This document shows positions 27,467-36,647 of a stretch of DNA of 64,000 bases, one piece after another. Under the pieces are notes generated by a model, which worked only from the letters and a program-made list of their open reading frames with translations, ran no database searches and was not told the DNA's origin. This DNA comes from Calidifontibacillus erzurumensis (lineage in GTDB: Bacteria; Bacillota; Bacilli; Bacillales; Bacillaceae_J): NCBI RefSeq assembly GCF_013303125.1, contig NZ_JABTTE010000021.1, positions 1 to 64,000 on the forward strand. The letters run 5' to 3'. How positions within the stretch are numbered: the stretch's first letter is position 1; every line of letters begins with the position of its first letter. The position numbers and the translations under genes are program-made.

Positions 27467-28865
27467 CCACCTTCATAAATTCTCCAAAGGGAACATGATA
27501 AATAAATGTATCGGGACCGATTTCTACTTTTTCAAGGAATAGATGGCATAAATAGTATAAATTGTAATTTTGAATTTCCGTTTCTAAGTTTTGCTTAATG
27601 GTTTTGACAAGATCATTTACCGAATTTCGTGCTTCCGCAATTTTGGCTAATTCGATATGGAAATGATTGATTTTATTTTTTATATCCTTTGACTCAATAA
27701 TGAGTGAATCGATGTTCTTCTTTGCCGCATATTTTTCTACTATAGTAGAATGAATTGAGCTTAACTTTCGATTTAAGTTAATGATCTCAAGACTGTAATC
27801 CTTTTCGATTCTAGATAAATGGGAAAATACAAAGCTTTTGATTGTGTCAACTGGGATATGTTTTACAATGATTGAAAGTTTAGATTGAATAGTCTCATTC
27901 AATTGTTCCACCGTAATTCTGTTTTCCTCGTGTCCTCTTTTACAGATGTAGTAACTGCTTTCTCCCAGTTTTGAAATTTTAAAAGTCATGTCTTTTTTGC
28001 AAAGCATACATTGTGGAGTAATGTATCCACGGTCCTTTGCGTTGGTTATGGCTTGAAATACTTCATCTTTCAATTTTTTAAGTACTTCTTGAATTTTTAG
28101 ATGTTCTTCTAGTGAGATAATCGGTTCTACATGATGGAGAACTTCAAAACCGTACGAAGTCTGCATATGTGCTGAATAAAAAGGGTTTTCTAGATATTTT
28201 AATAAATCCTCGTACCTTTTGTATTTTAGTATCTTTTTGTATTTCATTAAAATATTGAACAAATCATCTGCTTCTTTGGATTCAGCCACTTCATAGAATA
28301 AAGATTTTAAGTCATTAACCACTTCTGGGTTGGGGATATACTTAACATCCTTTCTTTTTCCAATCCGTTTATATCCAAATATAGAAGAAGGAAATTGTTT
28401 CATTGTATCCTTTCTTCTACCGGAAATATTCTGGCCCTCGACTTGTGCAAAAATCCCATATAACGATTCAATTGAAAGTTTAGGAGAAAACGGCGGTTGT
28501 TTTGTTGATGTGAAAATCACCTTGATTCCGTATTTATAAAACTCTTTAACTATTGCTACGTATTCATAAAAATTTCGCGCTAAACGATCACGACTGTATA
28601 CAATGACTGTTTTTACTTTTTTCTGCTGAATAAGTAATCGTAACTTTTGTAAATTTGGCCGCTCCTCAATGGCTAATTTATTGGCTGACACATTATCATC
28701 TTTTAACCAAATCACTTTATCTAAATTAATACGATTATTATGAATATAAGATTCAGCTAGTAGAATTTGTTTTTGAATGTCCTGTTGGGCTGTACTCACC
28801 CTGCTATAAACCGCAATAAAATCTTCATAGTATTTATCGGGTTCATAATATTGGGCTGGATACAC
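27441..28865 (-). CDS. Large serine recombinase, intact
   Basis: Recombinase of 474 aa. The catalytic domain carries VYSRVSTAQQ (Ser24) and YSRDRLARN. The middle domain is shorter than usual, followed by a zinc ribbon (CMLCKKDM, YICKRGHEE) and a coiled coil (about 330-440). The start is GTG, with AAAAGGAG located inside the stop region of the preceding 56-aa gene. Its 3' end overlaps the second, broken recombinase gene. If recombination needed both partners of the pair, the element would now be fixed; if it acts alone it may still move. Confidence 0.9.
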   Translation of the reverse strand: MYPAQYYEPDKYYEDFIAVYSRVSTAQQDIQKQILLAESYIHNNRINLDKVIWLKDDNVSANKLAIEERPNLQKLRLLIQQKKVKTVIVYSRDRLARNFYEYVAIVKEFYKYGIKVIFTSTKQPPFSPKLSIESLYGIFAQVEGQNISGRRKDTMKQFPSSIFGYKRIGKRKDVKYIPNPEVVNDLKSLFYEVAESKEADDLFNILMKYKKILKYKRYEDLLKYLENPFYSAHMQTSYGFEVLHHVEPIISLEEHLKIQEVLKKLKDEVFQAITNAKDRGYITPQCMLCKKDMTFKISKLGESSYYICKRGHEENRITVEQLNETIQSKLSIIVKHIPVDTIKSFVFSHLSRIEKDYSLEIINLNRKLSSIHSTIVEKYAAKKNIDSLIIESKDIKNKINHFHIELAKIAEARNSVNDLVKTIKQNLETEIQNYNLYYLCHLFLEKVEIGPDTFIYHVPFGEFMKVGEQYALYA

Positions 28866-28871
28866 GAGAAT

Positions 28872-29042
28872 CTACTCCTTTTCAACAATTTTATTACTTT
28901 CTGCAAGTAGGAACCCCTTCATTTTAGGTTTTAAATCGAGTTGATCGATTAAGACCTTTTCAACTAGCCTCTTCATAAAGTAGTAAGATTCCTCTTGTAA
29001 GTCTTCATCAAATGAAACTTTTACTATATCTTTTCGTGACAT
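28872..29042 (-). CDS. Small protein ahead of the recombinase, 56 aa
   Basis: Begins MSRKDIVKVSFDEDL and ends ESNKIVEKE. The ATG lies 7 bases after GGGAGG. Its last codons contain the ribosome site of the recombinase, so translation is probably coupled. It is mainly helical and charged with no known domain. The parallel with the 56-aa gene before the recombinase at 12665 suggests a conserved accessory role, for example directionality control, but nothing in the sequence proves it. Confidence 0.6.
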   Translation of the reverse strand: MSRKDIVKVSFDEDLQEESYYFMKRLVEKVLIDQLDLKPKMKGFLLAESNKIVEKE

Positions 29043-29101
29043 AACCATTCCTCCCAACGTAGCCTTTTTAATAAGGATTGACGGGAGGAAAAGTTTTTAA
29101 A

Positions 29102-29236
29102 CTAATAGGTGTCGTTATCCATATTTAAATCCATTTGCAATTGGTATTCGTAATTTACTTGTTTCGATGTTTCAATGAAAATTTTAGTCTTAGTAGGAAC
29201 CCCTAACTCTTTCAGTAGATCGAGTAGGTTTGACAT
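29102..29236 (-). CDS. Very small protein, 44 aa, unrecognised
   Basis: Begins MSNLLDLLKELGVPTKTKIF and ends NMDNDTY. GGAAAGGAGG precedes the ATG at 11 bases, slightly long. The frame is open further upstream without a ribosome site. It is acidic with no domain recognised. It lies in the same minus-strand run as the recombinase gene and is probably co-transcribed with it. Confidence 0.45.
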   Translation of the reverse strand: MSNLLDLLKELGVPTKTKIFIETSKQVNYEYQLQMDLNMDNDTY

Positions 29237-29376
29237 GGTTATCGAAAACCTCCTTTCCGTAGAACAAAATAAAACGTTCAATGACGGTTTTAGAGATTCC
29301 AACCTTTTCACAGCAATCTAAAATATTGTTAAGAAATTGCTTTTGGCTTCCTTGTATACTTATAGATCATCCCTCC

Positions 29377-29436
29377 AACAAAAAACGCGGCACATGGTGC
29401 TATCACTGATAGATAACATCATGAAACCGCGGTTTT
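29377..29436 (-). terminator. Hairpin terminator upstream of the recombinase unit
   Basis: AAACGCGG (29383-29390) pairs with CCGCGGTTT with one bulged C, and CATGGTG with CATCATG inside it. On the minus strand a T-run follows. It would end the transcript of the gene at 29600-29983. Confidence 0.6.
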
Positions 29437-29599
29437 CGCTTATTATGGTTACTTTTATTTACTTTTGAACAAATTGGTTAATCAGAAATCATTATAGCTT
29501 TAGAATTAAGGATTTTAAGAGGGAATTAAAAAATTACTTATTCAATTCCCTATTCTCTATGAAATCCTTAAAAGAGTTGACTCTGACTTTTTACAATAA

Positions 29600-29983
29600 C
29601 TATTTATCAGGAGAAAGCAAATCTTTTTGAAATTTATCAGGAATAATAGAATTTATATCTTCAAAAGTAAAATCATTAAGGTTAATCATTCTTTCCAAAA
29701 TAATTCGAAGTTCATTTTTATGGTAATCTGTCAATATGGAATTAAATACTGTTTCGACATCAATAGCTCCGTATTGTTTAAAATAATTGGTAATTAATTT
29801 AAAATAATCATCATCTATTGTGGGATATAATGCTTTTATAGTTTCTGGTTGATGTCCGCGACTTAATAGATTATGGATGACTCTCCAACTTTCTATAACT
29901 TCTACGATTGTTGCTAATTTCCAGTGTAGATGTTCAGGTAAAGGTATTTTATTTTGTGAAAGTTTTCTTTCTGATTTTTTCAA
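29600..29983 (-). CDS. Uncharacterised protein, 127 aa
   Basis: A soluble, mostly helical protein with no membrane segment or recognised motif. The start is TTG after AAAGGAG. The N-terminal third contains LPEHLHWKLATIVEVIESW, which could form part of a DNA- or partner-binding helix bundle. It is the outermost minus-strand gene before the strand switch to the SIR2-HerA operon. By position it may belong to the recombinase module. Confidence 0.55.
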   Translation of the reverse strand: MKKSERKLSQNKIPLPEHLHWKLATIVEVIESWRVIHNLLSRGHQPETIKALYPTIDDDYFKLITNYFKQYGAIDVETVFNSILTDYHKNELRIILERMINLNDFTFEDINSIIPDKFQKDLLSPDK

Positions 29984-30615
29984 TCCGTTAGTCTCCTTTC
30001 CTAATCTGAAGGATGAATGTTGTGTTAATCAATTTTTGGTTATTAATCCCATACTATCCTTAAATAAGGATTACTCTTCTTTATCCTTATTTAGAATAAC
30101 ACCCGTTAATTTAAGGATTCATAAAAATTTCTATTCAAGTTAGTTAATACTAGTAACTCCCAGCTATGATCTGCATTCGAAAAAGAAACGCGCACCTTTG
30201 TTTATTGTGGTAACTATTTAAAAAAATTAAAATAATTTGGTTAATAAAAAAAACAAATGTATTGATATTTCATGATTTCAAGTCAAATTAAAAAAGAAGA
30301 AATGCAGCCGGGCATTTCTTCCATATCAGAACTACAAATTGCACTAACAATAAACAGTTTAGTCAAATTTTTTTAGAATTAATCCAAAAGCACTCAAAAA
30401 CTGTTGTATATTGGATAATCTTGTTAATTATTGTAGAATAAATGAAATAGTAATTATTAGTGTTTACATAGACGATATTTATAAAAGGAAATTTGAACAG
30501 GAAAGAATTTTTAGAGAATATAAAGGTTAAGCAAAAGAGAAAAGAAACTTATAAAGATTTTTGAAGGCGTACGCAAATAGATAATAGACGTTAATTATTT
30601 TTTGAAAAGGGTGAT
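29984..30615. other. Divergent intergenic region, 632 bases
   Basis: AT-rich region between the minus-strand gene and the SIR2 gene. It holds a set of ATCCTTA/TAAGGAT motifs around 30055-30120, including a near palindrome ATCCTTAAATAAGGAT, and a perfect hairpin at 30296-30321 (listed separately). No protein gene is visible. Confidence 0.5.
30290..30321 (-). terminator. Orphan minus-strand terminator hairpin
   Basis: GAAGAAATGC (30296-30305) and GCATTTCTTC (30312-30321) form a perfect 10-bp stem with a 6-base loop. The minus strand then reads TTTTTT. No minus-strand protein gene lies to its right, so it may end a small RNA or be a relic. Confidence 0.6.
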
Positions 30616-31752
30616 TTGATGATACCAACTACACAATATTTATATCATTACAGGGGAGATAAAAATTTGAATGATGGATTATCTTTTTCTAAACAAAAAG
30701 ATGCAATTAAAACATTTATTAGAAAACAGTTATTATCTCCCAATTTAAATTTTTTTATTGGCTCTGGCTGTTCATTTCCAGCTGTTCCTCTCATGGGAAA
30801 AACATTTAAATCATTGAAAAAAGATTTACATGATGCAGCACTAGGTAATTATAGGTCTGAGGAAAACGATGATATAGAGGGATACTTAAATTGGCTACAT
30901 ACTTCATTAAACTTTTTTGAGAACTCTGATATAGATTATGAGAATATTGGAGAATTTCAAGAAAACTACGAAAGAACTAAAAAGGGTCTAATTGAAAGTA
31001 TAGATATTAATTATTACGAACATAAAGATGTGTTGAATTTTTATAAGGAATTTTATAATGAAATATTTTCAATAAGAAATAATAGGGATTTTTCTCCAGT
31101 GAATGTTTTTACTACAAATTATGATTTATTTAATGAATTAGCGATGGAAAATGCAAATATAAGATATACAAATGGATTTAGAGGCACTATACAGAGAATA
31201 TTTGATCCTACAGAGTTTCATTTGAGGTTGGTTGATGATGTAAATCGCTATAAAGATAAATGGAGCATTGTACGTAGATTTGTAAAGTTATATAAAATTC
31301 ATGGTTCGATAGACTGGTTATATGATAGTAAAATAGGAAAAGTAGTACAACGGAGAGCTAATGAAGATGAATCAGAAAATGTTCTAATATATCCAACAAT
31401 TCATAAGCATATTGAAACGCAGCAAACACCTTATTCAGAGCTTTTTAGGGAATTTTCTATAAATCTCCAAAAACCAAATAGCACTTTAGTAGTTATGGGA
31501 TATGGTTTTCCAGACCAGCATATTAATCAACTAATTTCACAGGCTCTAAGTAATGAGGATTTCACGCTGATTATCTTTAGTAGTCTATTAGAAGATAAGG
31601 CCAAAGAATTTTTTGAGAACCATAAAGATTTACTCAATATACATTTTATTGGAGGACGTATGATCCCGGCTGAAAATCCTAGTGACTCAGAAGATGGTCA
31701 TCACTTTAGTAATATTTTAGGTTATATGAAAGCTGGTGAAGGTGATGACTAA
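30616..31752 (+). CDS. SIR2-family NADase of a SIR2-HerA (Nezha-type) defence pair
   Basis: Cytoplasmic protein of 378 aa with a SIR2 fold. The NAD-binding loop is FIGSGCSFP (GSG at 49-51), with TTNYD at 166-170 and the catalytic His229 in KIHGSIDW. In the known SIR2-HerA systems the SIR2 protein forms a large complex with the HerA hexamer and breaks down NAD+ on phage infection, stopping growth. The ATG follows AAAAGGGTG. Its 3' end overlaps the herA-like gene. A C-terminal SMF/DprA-like part (VVMGYGFPDQHINQL) is also seen in relatives. Function is inferred from family and gene order. Confidence 0.88.
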   Translation: MMIPTTQYLYHYRGDKNLNDGLSFSKQKDAIKTFIRKQLLSPNLNFFIGSGCSFPAVPLMGKTFKSLKKDLHDAALGNYRSEENDDIEGYLNWLHTSLNFFENSDIDYENIGEFQENYERTKKGLIESIDINYYEHKDVLNFYKEFYNEIFSIRNNRDFSPVNVFTTNYDLFNELAMENANIRYTNGFRGTIQRIFDPTEFHLRLVDDVNRYKDKWSIVRRFVKLYKIHGSIDWLYDSKIGKVVQRRANEDESENVLIYPTIHKHIETQQTPYSELFREFSINLQKPNSTLVVMGYGFPDQHINQLISQALSNEDFTLIIFSSLLEDKAKEFFENHKDLLNIHFIGGRMIPAENPSDSEDGHHFSNILGYMKAGEGDD

Positions 31753-33583
31753 AAATGCAATTGGAATAATTACTAAAGTGTTCTTTAATAAAATTGTAAT
31801 AGAGGTACCTAATCCTAGTGATATAGTGCATAATTTCCAAGGGGAATTATACATACTAAACGGACTAAATGATTTTGTAATTATTAATAAAGATGGCGCT
31901 AGTAAATACGTCTATCAAATTATTGGTTTATATGAACAGGAAAAAACACTATTTGAGGAGGAACAATCTAAATTTAGTGAAAAGGCATTTTTTGAAGCGG
32001 TACCAGTTGGAGAGATTGTCTTTAATAAATTTGAATATGGATTAGCTACGTTTCCAGTTATAGGCGAAGAAGTATATTTAGCTAATAATGAAGAGATAGA
32101 AACCATATTAATGTCAGCCGATGATGACATATCTATTATATTAGGAAAACTTACTACACATAATGTAATGCCTAAAATAAATTTAGATAGTATATTAACT
32201 AATCATTCATGTATATTAGGAAACACAGGATCAGGTAAATCAACAACTGTACGTACATTTTTAAATGAAATAGCTAATTTAAAAGATCACAGTAATTTAG
32301 ACATTTCAAAAGCAAATTTTATTATTTTTGATGTTCATGGTGAATATACAGATCTTCCTTCTGAAATGACCACAGTAGTAAAGGTTAAAGATATTTCTAT
32401 AGATTTAAATGACCTAGTTACGGAAGATTGGATGAATTTACTTCAACCCTCAACCGCTGCACAGAGACCAATATTACTTAATGGATTAAAATTAGCAAAT
32501 ATTATTGATTCTGATGATGAAAGTATTTTGTGGATTAAGGCGTATTGTGCATTAGAGTTATTTAATAACCAATCTACAGATGCAGTTGCTAAAAGAGCGA
32601 AAATTAAGGGTTTGTTAGAAAACATTGACTCACAAGAGATTGAAGAATGCCTAAATCATTATAGTCCACAATATGGAAATTTTAAACCGGAATATTATGA
32701 TGAAAAATTTAGAAAAGAAATTAAGTCATATATAGAAAAATCTACGGGATGTAAATATGAGGATTGTCATGCATATTTAGTATCGTGCTTAGAAGATGCA
32801 GAGTGTAAGGTTAATAGCTTAAATGATTTGAAATTAGCTTTGGATATTGTGTTACTACTTGAAGAGGCAAAAGGAAACAATCAGATTCGAACATTTTGTT
32901 CAACTTTAATGACACGCCTTGATAACTTAATTGCAACATTTTCAAATAATTTATTTTCAGAGGATTTTACAAAGAAAGCGGAATTAGAAGATGCTTTACA
33001 ATGTGAAAAAACTTTTACAATATTAGACTGTTCATTTATTGATGATGATGTCTTGTTATTCTTTACAAGTCACATACTAAGAAGGATATTTCAAAATCAA
33101 TATGATGAAAAAATGCTTACTGGACAAATATCTAAAGTTTATAATTTGATTTTTGATGAAGCTCATAAGTATATTTCTGAATCAGAGAAAGACAGTATTG
33201 TTAATTATACAAAAATGTTTGAAGTAGTTGCTAAAGAAGGAAGAAAGTTTGGCACTTTCTTGATGTTGTCTAGTCAAAGACCTAGTGAACTGTCTAAAAC
33301 AGTTATATCACAATGTAACAACTTTATATTACATAGAATTCGTAATAATATAGATTTAGAACAAATGAAAAAAAGTATACCTTATCTTAATGATGCACAA
33401 ATTAATAGATTGTCATATTTGAAAACAGGTGTGGCATTGTTAGTAGGAGAGTCTTTTTCAATTCCAATGGAGATAAAGATTGATGGTGAACAGTACAGTG
33501 AAATATCAAAAACGTATTTACCATCTCAATTATGGAAAAGAGAAGAATCTGTAGAACCCGCCCCAGTTGAAATTGTTACTTAA
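31745..33583 (+). CDS. herA: HerA/FtsK-type ATPase of the SIR2-HerA pair
   Basis: Hexameric-type helicase/translocase of 612 aa. An N-terminal HAS-barrel-like beta domain (about 1-130) precedes the RecA-like core with Walker A GNTGSGKST (159-167) and Walker B NLIFDEAHKY. Later motifs include LSSQRPSELSKTVISQ and the Arg finger region HRIRNN. The start is uncertain: ATG at 31745 or GTG three codons earlier; both overlap the SIR2 stop. It is the partner that assembles with the SIR2 NADase. Intact. Confidence 0.88.
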   Translation: MTKNAIGIITKVFFNKIVIEVPNPSDIVHNFQGELYILNGLNDFVIINKDGASKYVYQIIGLYEQEKTLFEEEQSKFSEKAFFEAVPVGEIVFNKFEYGLATFPVIGEEVYLANNEEIETILMSADDDISIILGKLTTHNVMPKINLDSILTNHSCILGNTGSGKSTTVRTFLNEIANLKDHSNLDISKANFIIFDVHGEYTDLPSEMTTVVKVKDISIDLNDLVTEDWMNLLQPSTAAQRPILLNGLKLANIIDSDDESILWIKAYCALELFNNQSTDAVAKRAKIKGLLENIDSQEIEECLNHYSPQYGNFKPEYYDEKFRKEIKSYIEKSTGCKYEDCHAYLVSCLEDAECKVNSLNDLKLALDIVLLLEEAKGNNQIRTFCSTLMTRLDNLIATFSNNLFSEDFTKKAELEDALQCEKTFTILDCSFIDDDVLLFFTSHILRRIFQNQYDEKMLTGQISKVYNLIFDEAHKYISESEKDSIVNYTKMFEVVAKEGRKFGTFLMLSSQRPSELSKTVISQCNNFILHRIRNNIDLEQMKKSIPYLNDAQINRLSYLKTGVALLVGESFSIPMEIKIDGEQYSEISKTYLPSQLWKREESVEPAPVEIVT

Positions 33584-33759
33584 ATAATTGGAAAAATAAA
33601 ATTACAATAATATAAGTTAATGTTAAAATTAAATAAATTGACAAAACCATATAGAATAAGTTTTTGAGAGATTTCTTTAATAAGTAAATTAAGCCATACT
33701 AATTTTAATGGAAATAGTTACTTACTATAAATATTAAAATGAAAGGCAAAGACAGTATA

Positions 33760-34563
33760 ATGAATATTATATTTTGGAATGTGAAGGACAATATTAAACT
33801 TGTTCCATATCTTCCTCAATTATGTAAAGAAAACAATGTGGATATTTTAATACTTTCAGAACTTAAAAACATTGAACCAGAGTATGTTGTTAGAAGGTTT
33901 AATGAATCAGATGTCAAATTTGTAAATAATTTATCAATGCCCGGAAATAGAACGCATCTATTCCATTCTTTGGATACTCAAATAAAGAAGATTAAGGATG
34001 GGAAATATTTCTCAGCATTCAAATTAAAATTTAATGAATTAGTGATAATTTTAATCTCTTTACACCTCCCTAGCAGGTTATACAGGAACGATAATGAAAT
34101 TGGATATAAATGTGTTGAGATAAAAAGGGAAATTGAGTTATTAGAGGAAAAGCATAATACTAATAATACTGTTGTGGTAGGAGACTTTAACTTAAACCCA
34201 TTCTCAGAGCATATGGTATCTACATTAGGTTTTAATGCAACCATGAGTAAGGATGTTGCAATGAAGATTCATAGAATAGTTGACGGAGAAAAGTATAAAT
34301 ATTTTTTTAATCCTATGTGGACTTTACATGGGAACATTAACAACAATGTAATGGGATCATTTTTTTATCATAAGAATCCTGTAAGCTTTGTCTGGAATAT
34401 GTTTGATCAGGTGATAATTCGCCCTTCTTTAATAAAAAGATTTAACTTCAATGGGCTAACACTTATAGATAGAATAGGTGACACTACCTTGTTAGATAAA
34501 CAAGGAATTCCAAATGCTAGAGAATTTTCAGATCATTTACCTTTAAAATTTGAAATTCAATAA
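33760..34563 (+). CDS. Endonuclease/exonuclease/phosphatase (EEP) family protein
   Basis: Protein of 267 aa with the full set of EEP active-site motifs: FWNVKDN (Asn), ILSELKN (Glu), VVGDFNLNP (Asp, Asn), FDQVIIRP (Asp) and FSDHLPLKF (Asp-His). These Mg-dependent enzymes cut DNA, RNA or phosphate esters; the target here is unknown. The start at MNIIFWN is preferred because the domain begins there. It lies 176 bases after herA on the same strand and is followed within 20 bases by an unknown gene. Its place in a defence operon suggests an additional effector or nuclease. Confidence 0.8.
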   Translation: MNIIFWNVKDNIKLVPYLPQLCKENNVDILILSELKNIEPEYVVRRFNESDVKFVNNLSMPGNRTHLFHSLDTQIKKIKDGKYFSAFKLKFNELVIILISLHLPSRLYRNDNEIGYKCVEIKREIELLEEKHNTNNTVVVGDFNLNPFSEHMVSTLGFNATMSKDVAMKIHRIVDGEKYKYFFNPMWTLHGNINNNVMGSFFYHKNPVSFVWNMFDQVIIRPSLIKRFNFNGLTLIDRIGDTTLLDKQGIPNAREFSDHLPLKFEIQ

Positions 34564-34581
34564 AAAGTGGAGGAATTAACT

Positions 34582-35025
34582 ATGAAGGATCTATGGACGT
34601 TTGGAAAATTAAGTAAAGATGATTTGAATGGTACACCGCATGGAATTTTAAAAAGGCAAGCGGAATTTTTTGAAAAGCGAGTTGGTGATACTTTATTTAT
34701 TAAATTAAACACCAAAAGGATAAAAAATAGTGATATAGAATATGGATTGGCAACAAGTTTTGAAATAGTTGCACCAATGTTAGATGGATATACATATACA
34801 TTATTTACACTTTACTCCAAACCAGAATCTGATTATCCTGTCGCGATTGATAGGACTATTGAAGATAATGAAGAGTTTGAGGATCTTGACCCAGAATCAT
34901 TTGATTTTATAGCAAAAAGTGAAGATGAGTTTTTAAATCATCTTCAGGAGATACTCTCATCTCCAAGTACAAACTCGGTAATTAAGAATTTATATTCCAA
35001 AAGTTATGTTAGTGAAAAATATTAA
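34582..35025 (+). CDS. Unknown protein paired with the EEP nuclease, 147 aa
   Basis: A soluble acidic protein beginning MKDLWTFGKLSKDDLNGTPHGILKRQA. The ATG lies 7-8 bases after GTGGAGG, 18 bases past the EEP stop, so the two form a transcription unit. Strong Glu/Asp clusters are seen in the second half (DNEEFEDLDPESFDF). No domain is recognised. Its acidity and tight pairing with a nuclease would fit an inhibitor or substrate adaptor, but that is a guess from context. Confidence 0.6.
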   Translation: MKDLWTFGKLSKDDLNGTPHGILKRQAEFFEKRVGDTLFIKLNTKRIKNSDIEYGLATSFEIVAPMLDGYTYTLFTLYSKPESDYPVAIDRTIEDNEEFEDLDPESFDFIAKSEDEFLNHLQEILSSPSTNSVIKNLYSKSYVSEKY

Positions 35026-35694
35026 TTTATAGAACTGATATTAAAGGTTGAAATACTTACAATTTTGAATCTTGGACGTGAAACTAGAAAATAAAATTAA
35101 AAAGAAACCCAAACATTCTGTAATGGAATTTAAATAGTGTTACTAATTTCTTATGCCCTACTAAGACTATTTTCACATTGTTTGTTAAAAGCTGTGTATT
35201 ACCGCTCTTTTTGAACTTATCGTATAAGAATTATATACACCATTTTGTGGGGATTTAATTATATAAAACATTTATGTGCATGACTTTTATCAATTTACTT
35301 TGAAATTGTAAGGTAAACACTACTACATCAATATGTCTGCGATTACCACTCAAGCCACGTTGAGACGGTAGTATTGATAACAAAGAAAAATGATTGAGTG
35401 CGCTGAAAACCCTTATATATCAAGGGTTGTAGCACACGTGGGCACAAAACCCATTGAACGAAAAACATGAAAATATCGCTTCGCGGAAACAAGTCCATAA
35501 AGGCAGTATTTGATAGTTAAGTGGTCAGGTTAGATGTTATAGCCTCGCGAGTGGTCGGGTTAGATGTCAGCGTTCGTGAGTGGTCAGGTTAGATGTTTTT
35601 CCGGATTTTTTCGAGGTTGTGTGGTCAGGTTGGATGTTGGTATAACTATGTGTCGCGATTAAAGCGATAAGTCGGAATTTACAGGAGTTTGAGC
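35026..35694. other. Gene-free region with IS21-like end sequence
   Basis: No coding frame is supported. The second half, from about 35350, carries a stretch (CTCAAGCCACGTTGAG, CTTATATATCAAGGGTT, AACAAGTCCATAAAGG) that recurs with divergence at 39008-39180. It is followed by four GTGGTC..GGTT..GATGT units. It looks like the terminal region of a lost mobile element. Confidence 0.55.
35521..35637 (+). repeat. Four 17-bp terminal-type repeats
   Basis: GTGGTCAGGTTAGATGT at 35521-35537, then close variants at 35551-35567, 35580-35596 and 35621-35637. Unequal spacing rules out CRISPR. Multiple subterminal repeats of this type are typical of IS21-family ends, although no istA/istB gene remains here. 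Confidence 0.7.
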
Positions 35695-36191
35695 ATGAAA
35701 AACATTTATTTGATTGGCGGAACAATGGGAGTAGGAAAACAACTACTTGCCAGATTATAAAAAACAAATTAAATAACTGCGTTTTCCTCGACGGGGATTG
35801 GTGTTGGGATATGCACCCTTTTCAAGTGACAGAGGAAACAAAGCAAATGGTATTAGAGAATATCTGCTTCCTTTTGAATAGCTTTATTAAGTGCTCTGCT
35901 TATGAAAACATCGTGTTTTGCTGGGTTATGCATGAACAGACTATTATTGACTATATTGTTTCACGACTTGACACATCGGACTGTAAGGTTCATTCTATAT
36001 CTTTGGTGTGCAGCGAACAAGCATTGCAAGCGCGTTTGAGAAAGGATGTCGATGCTGGTATTCGTACAGAAGATGTGATTCGTAGAAGCATAGAGCGCAT
36101 ACCTTTTTACAAAAAATTGAATACATATAAAGTAGATGTATCGAAAATCACTCCAGTGCAAGTTGCTGATTTAATTATTCGGAACTGTTAA
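35695..36191 (+). pseudogene. P-loop nucleotide kinase-like gene, frameshifted in the Walker A codons
   Basis: The frame begins MKNIYLIGGTMGVGK after AGGAG and breaks there. Restoring one A near 35733 gives GTMGVGKTTT and a continuous frame through DGDWCWDMHPF to the stop, about 166 aa. The protein would be a small AAA/kinase of the shikimate or adenylate kinase type; the later SLVCSEQALQARLRKD resembles the lid region. As written it is non-functional. Homopolymer loss may be true decay or a sequencing error. Confidence 0.7.
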
Positions 36192-36302
36192 ATTCCAGTT
36201 TGTCTGTGTACTAATTATAGCAAACGAGACCATCTACTAAAATCGAACAAACATTGCTACATGGGAACAAGTGCGAAGGCGTGATTTAGATCATGCCAGA
36301 GC

Positions 36303-36428
36303 GATTTAGATGATACCAAGAAAGAATTCGACGGTATGGAACTTGGTATCGGCGAGGTTATTAAGATCCAGTACTTTAACAATGAACGTGAGCAGAATGT
36401 CATTGTGAAAATCGAAAAAATGAAATAG
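36303..36428 (+). pseudogene. C-terminal gene fragment, about 41 codons
   Basis: An open stretch ending VIVKIEKMK and a stop has no start or upstream part. It is preceded by short GATTTAGAT units like those of the IS21-type repeats, so an element end probably cut the gene. Base use is like the peptidase gene downstream. I do not recognise the parent protein. Confidence 0.45.
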
Positions 36429-36443
36429 GTTGGAGGTGAGAAT

Positions 36444-36647
36444 ATGTCTAAAAATAAGAATTCCGTAATAAAACTATTACCCGCGCTAGGCATTGTATTC
36501 GGTTCCGGAGTTGGAGCGCTGGCTTCGATATTGTACAGCTTCCATATCGCGGCCGGTATGATCGGGGGAGCGGTTGCGGGTTTGCTGATCGGCCTTATTG
36601 CGTCAATGCTGTTCGGTAAGGGAAGCGGCTCAAAGGGCGGAGAATGA
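36444..36647 (+). CDS. Small membrane protein, 67 aa
   Basis: Two glycine-rich hydrophobic segments (LPALGIVFGSGVGALASILY and AAGMIGGAVAGLLIGLIASM) with short charged ends. GGAGGTGAG precedes the ATG. Its stop overlaps the start of the S41 peptidase gene (GAATGAG), so the two are coupled. The function is unknown; it might anchor or be processed by the peptidase. GC content is higher than in neighbouring island genes. Confidence 0.65.
   Translation: MSKNKNSVIKLLPALGIVFGSGVGALASILYSFHIAAGMIGGAVAGLLIGLIASMLFGKGSGSKGGE

Noticed and set aside
29237-29365. Open minus-strand frame with QKQFLNNILDCCEKVG
   Set aside because: It is open and looks protein-like, but no ATG, GTG or TTG start with a ribosome site is present in frame; kept out until a start is shown.
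35521-35637. Possible CRISPR array
   Set aside because: The four repeats are 17 bases, imperfect, unequally spaced (30, 29 and 41 bases start to start) and have no cas genes nearby. They fit element-end repeats better.
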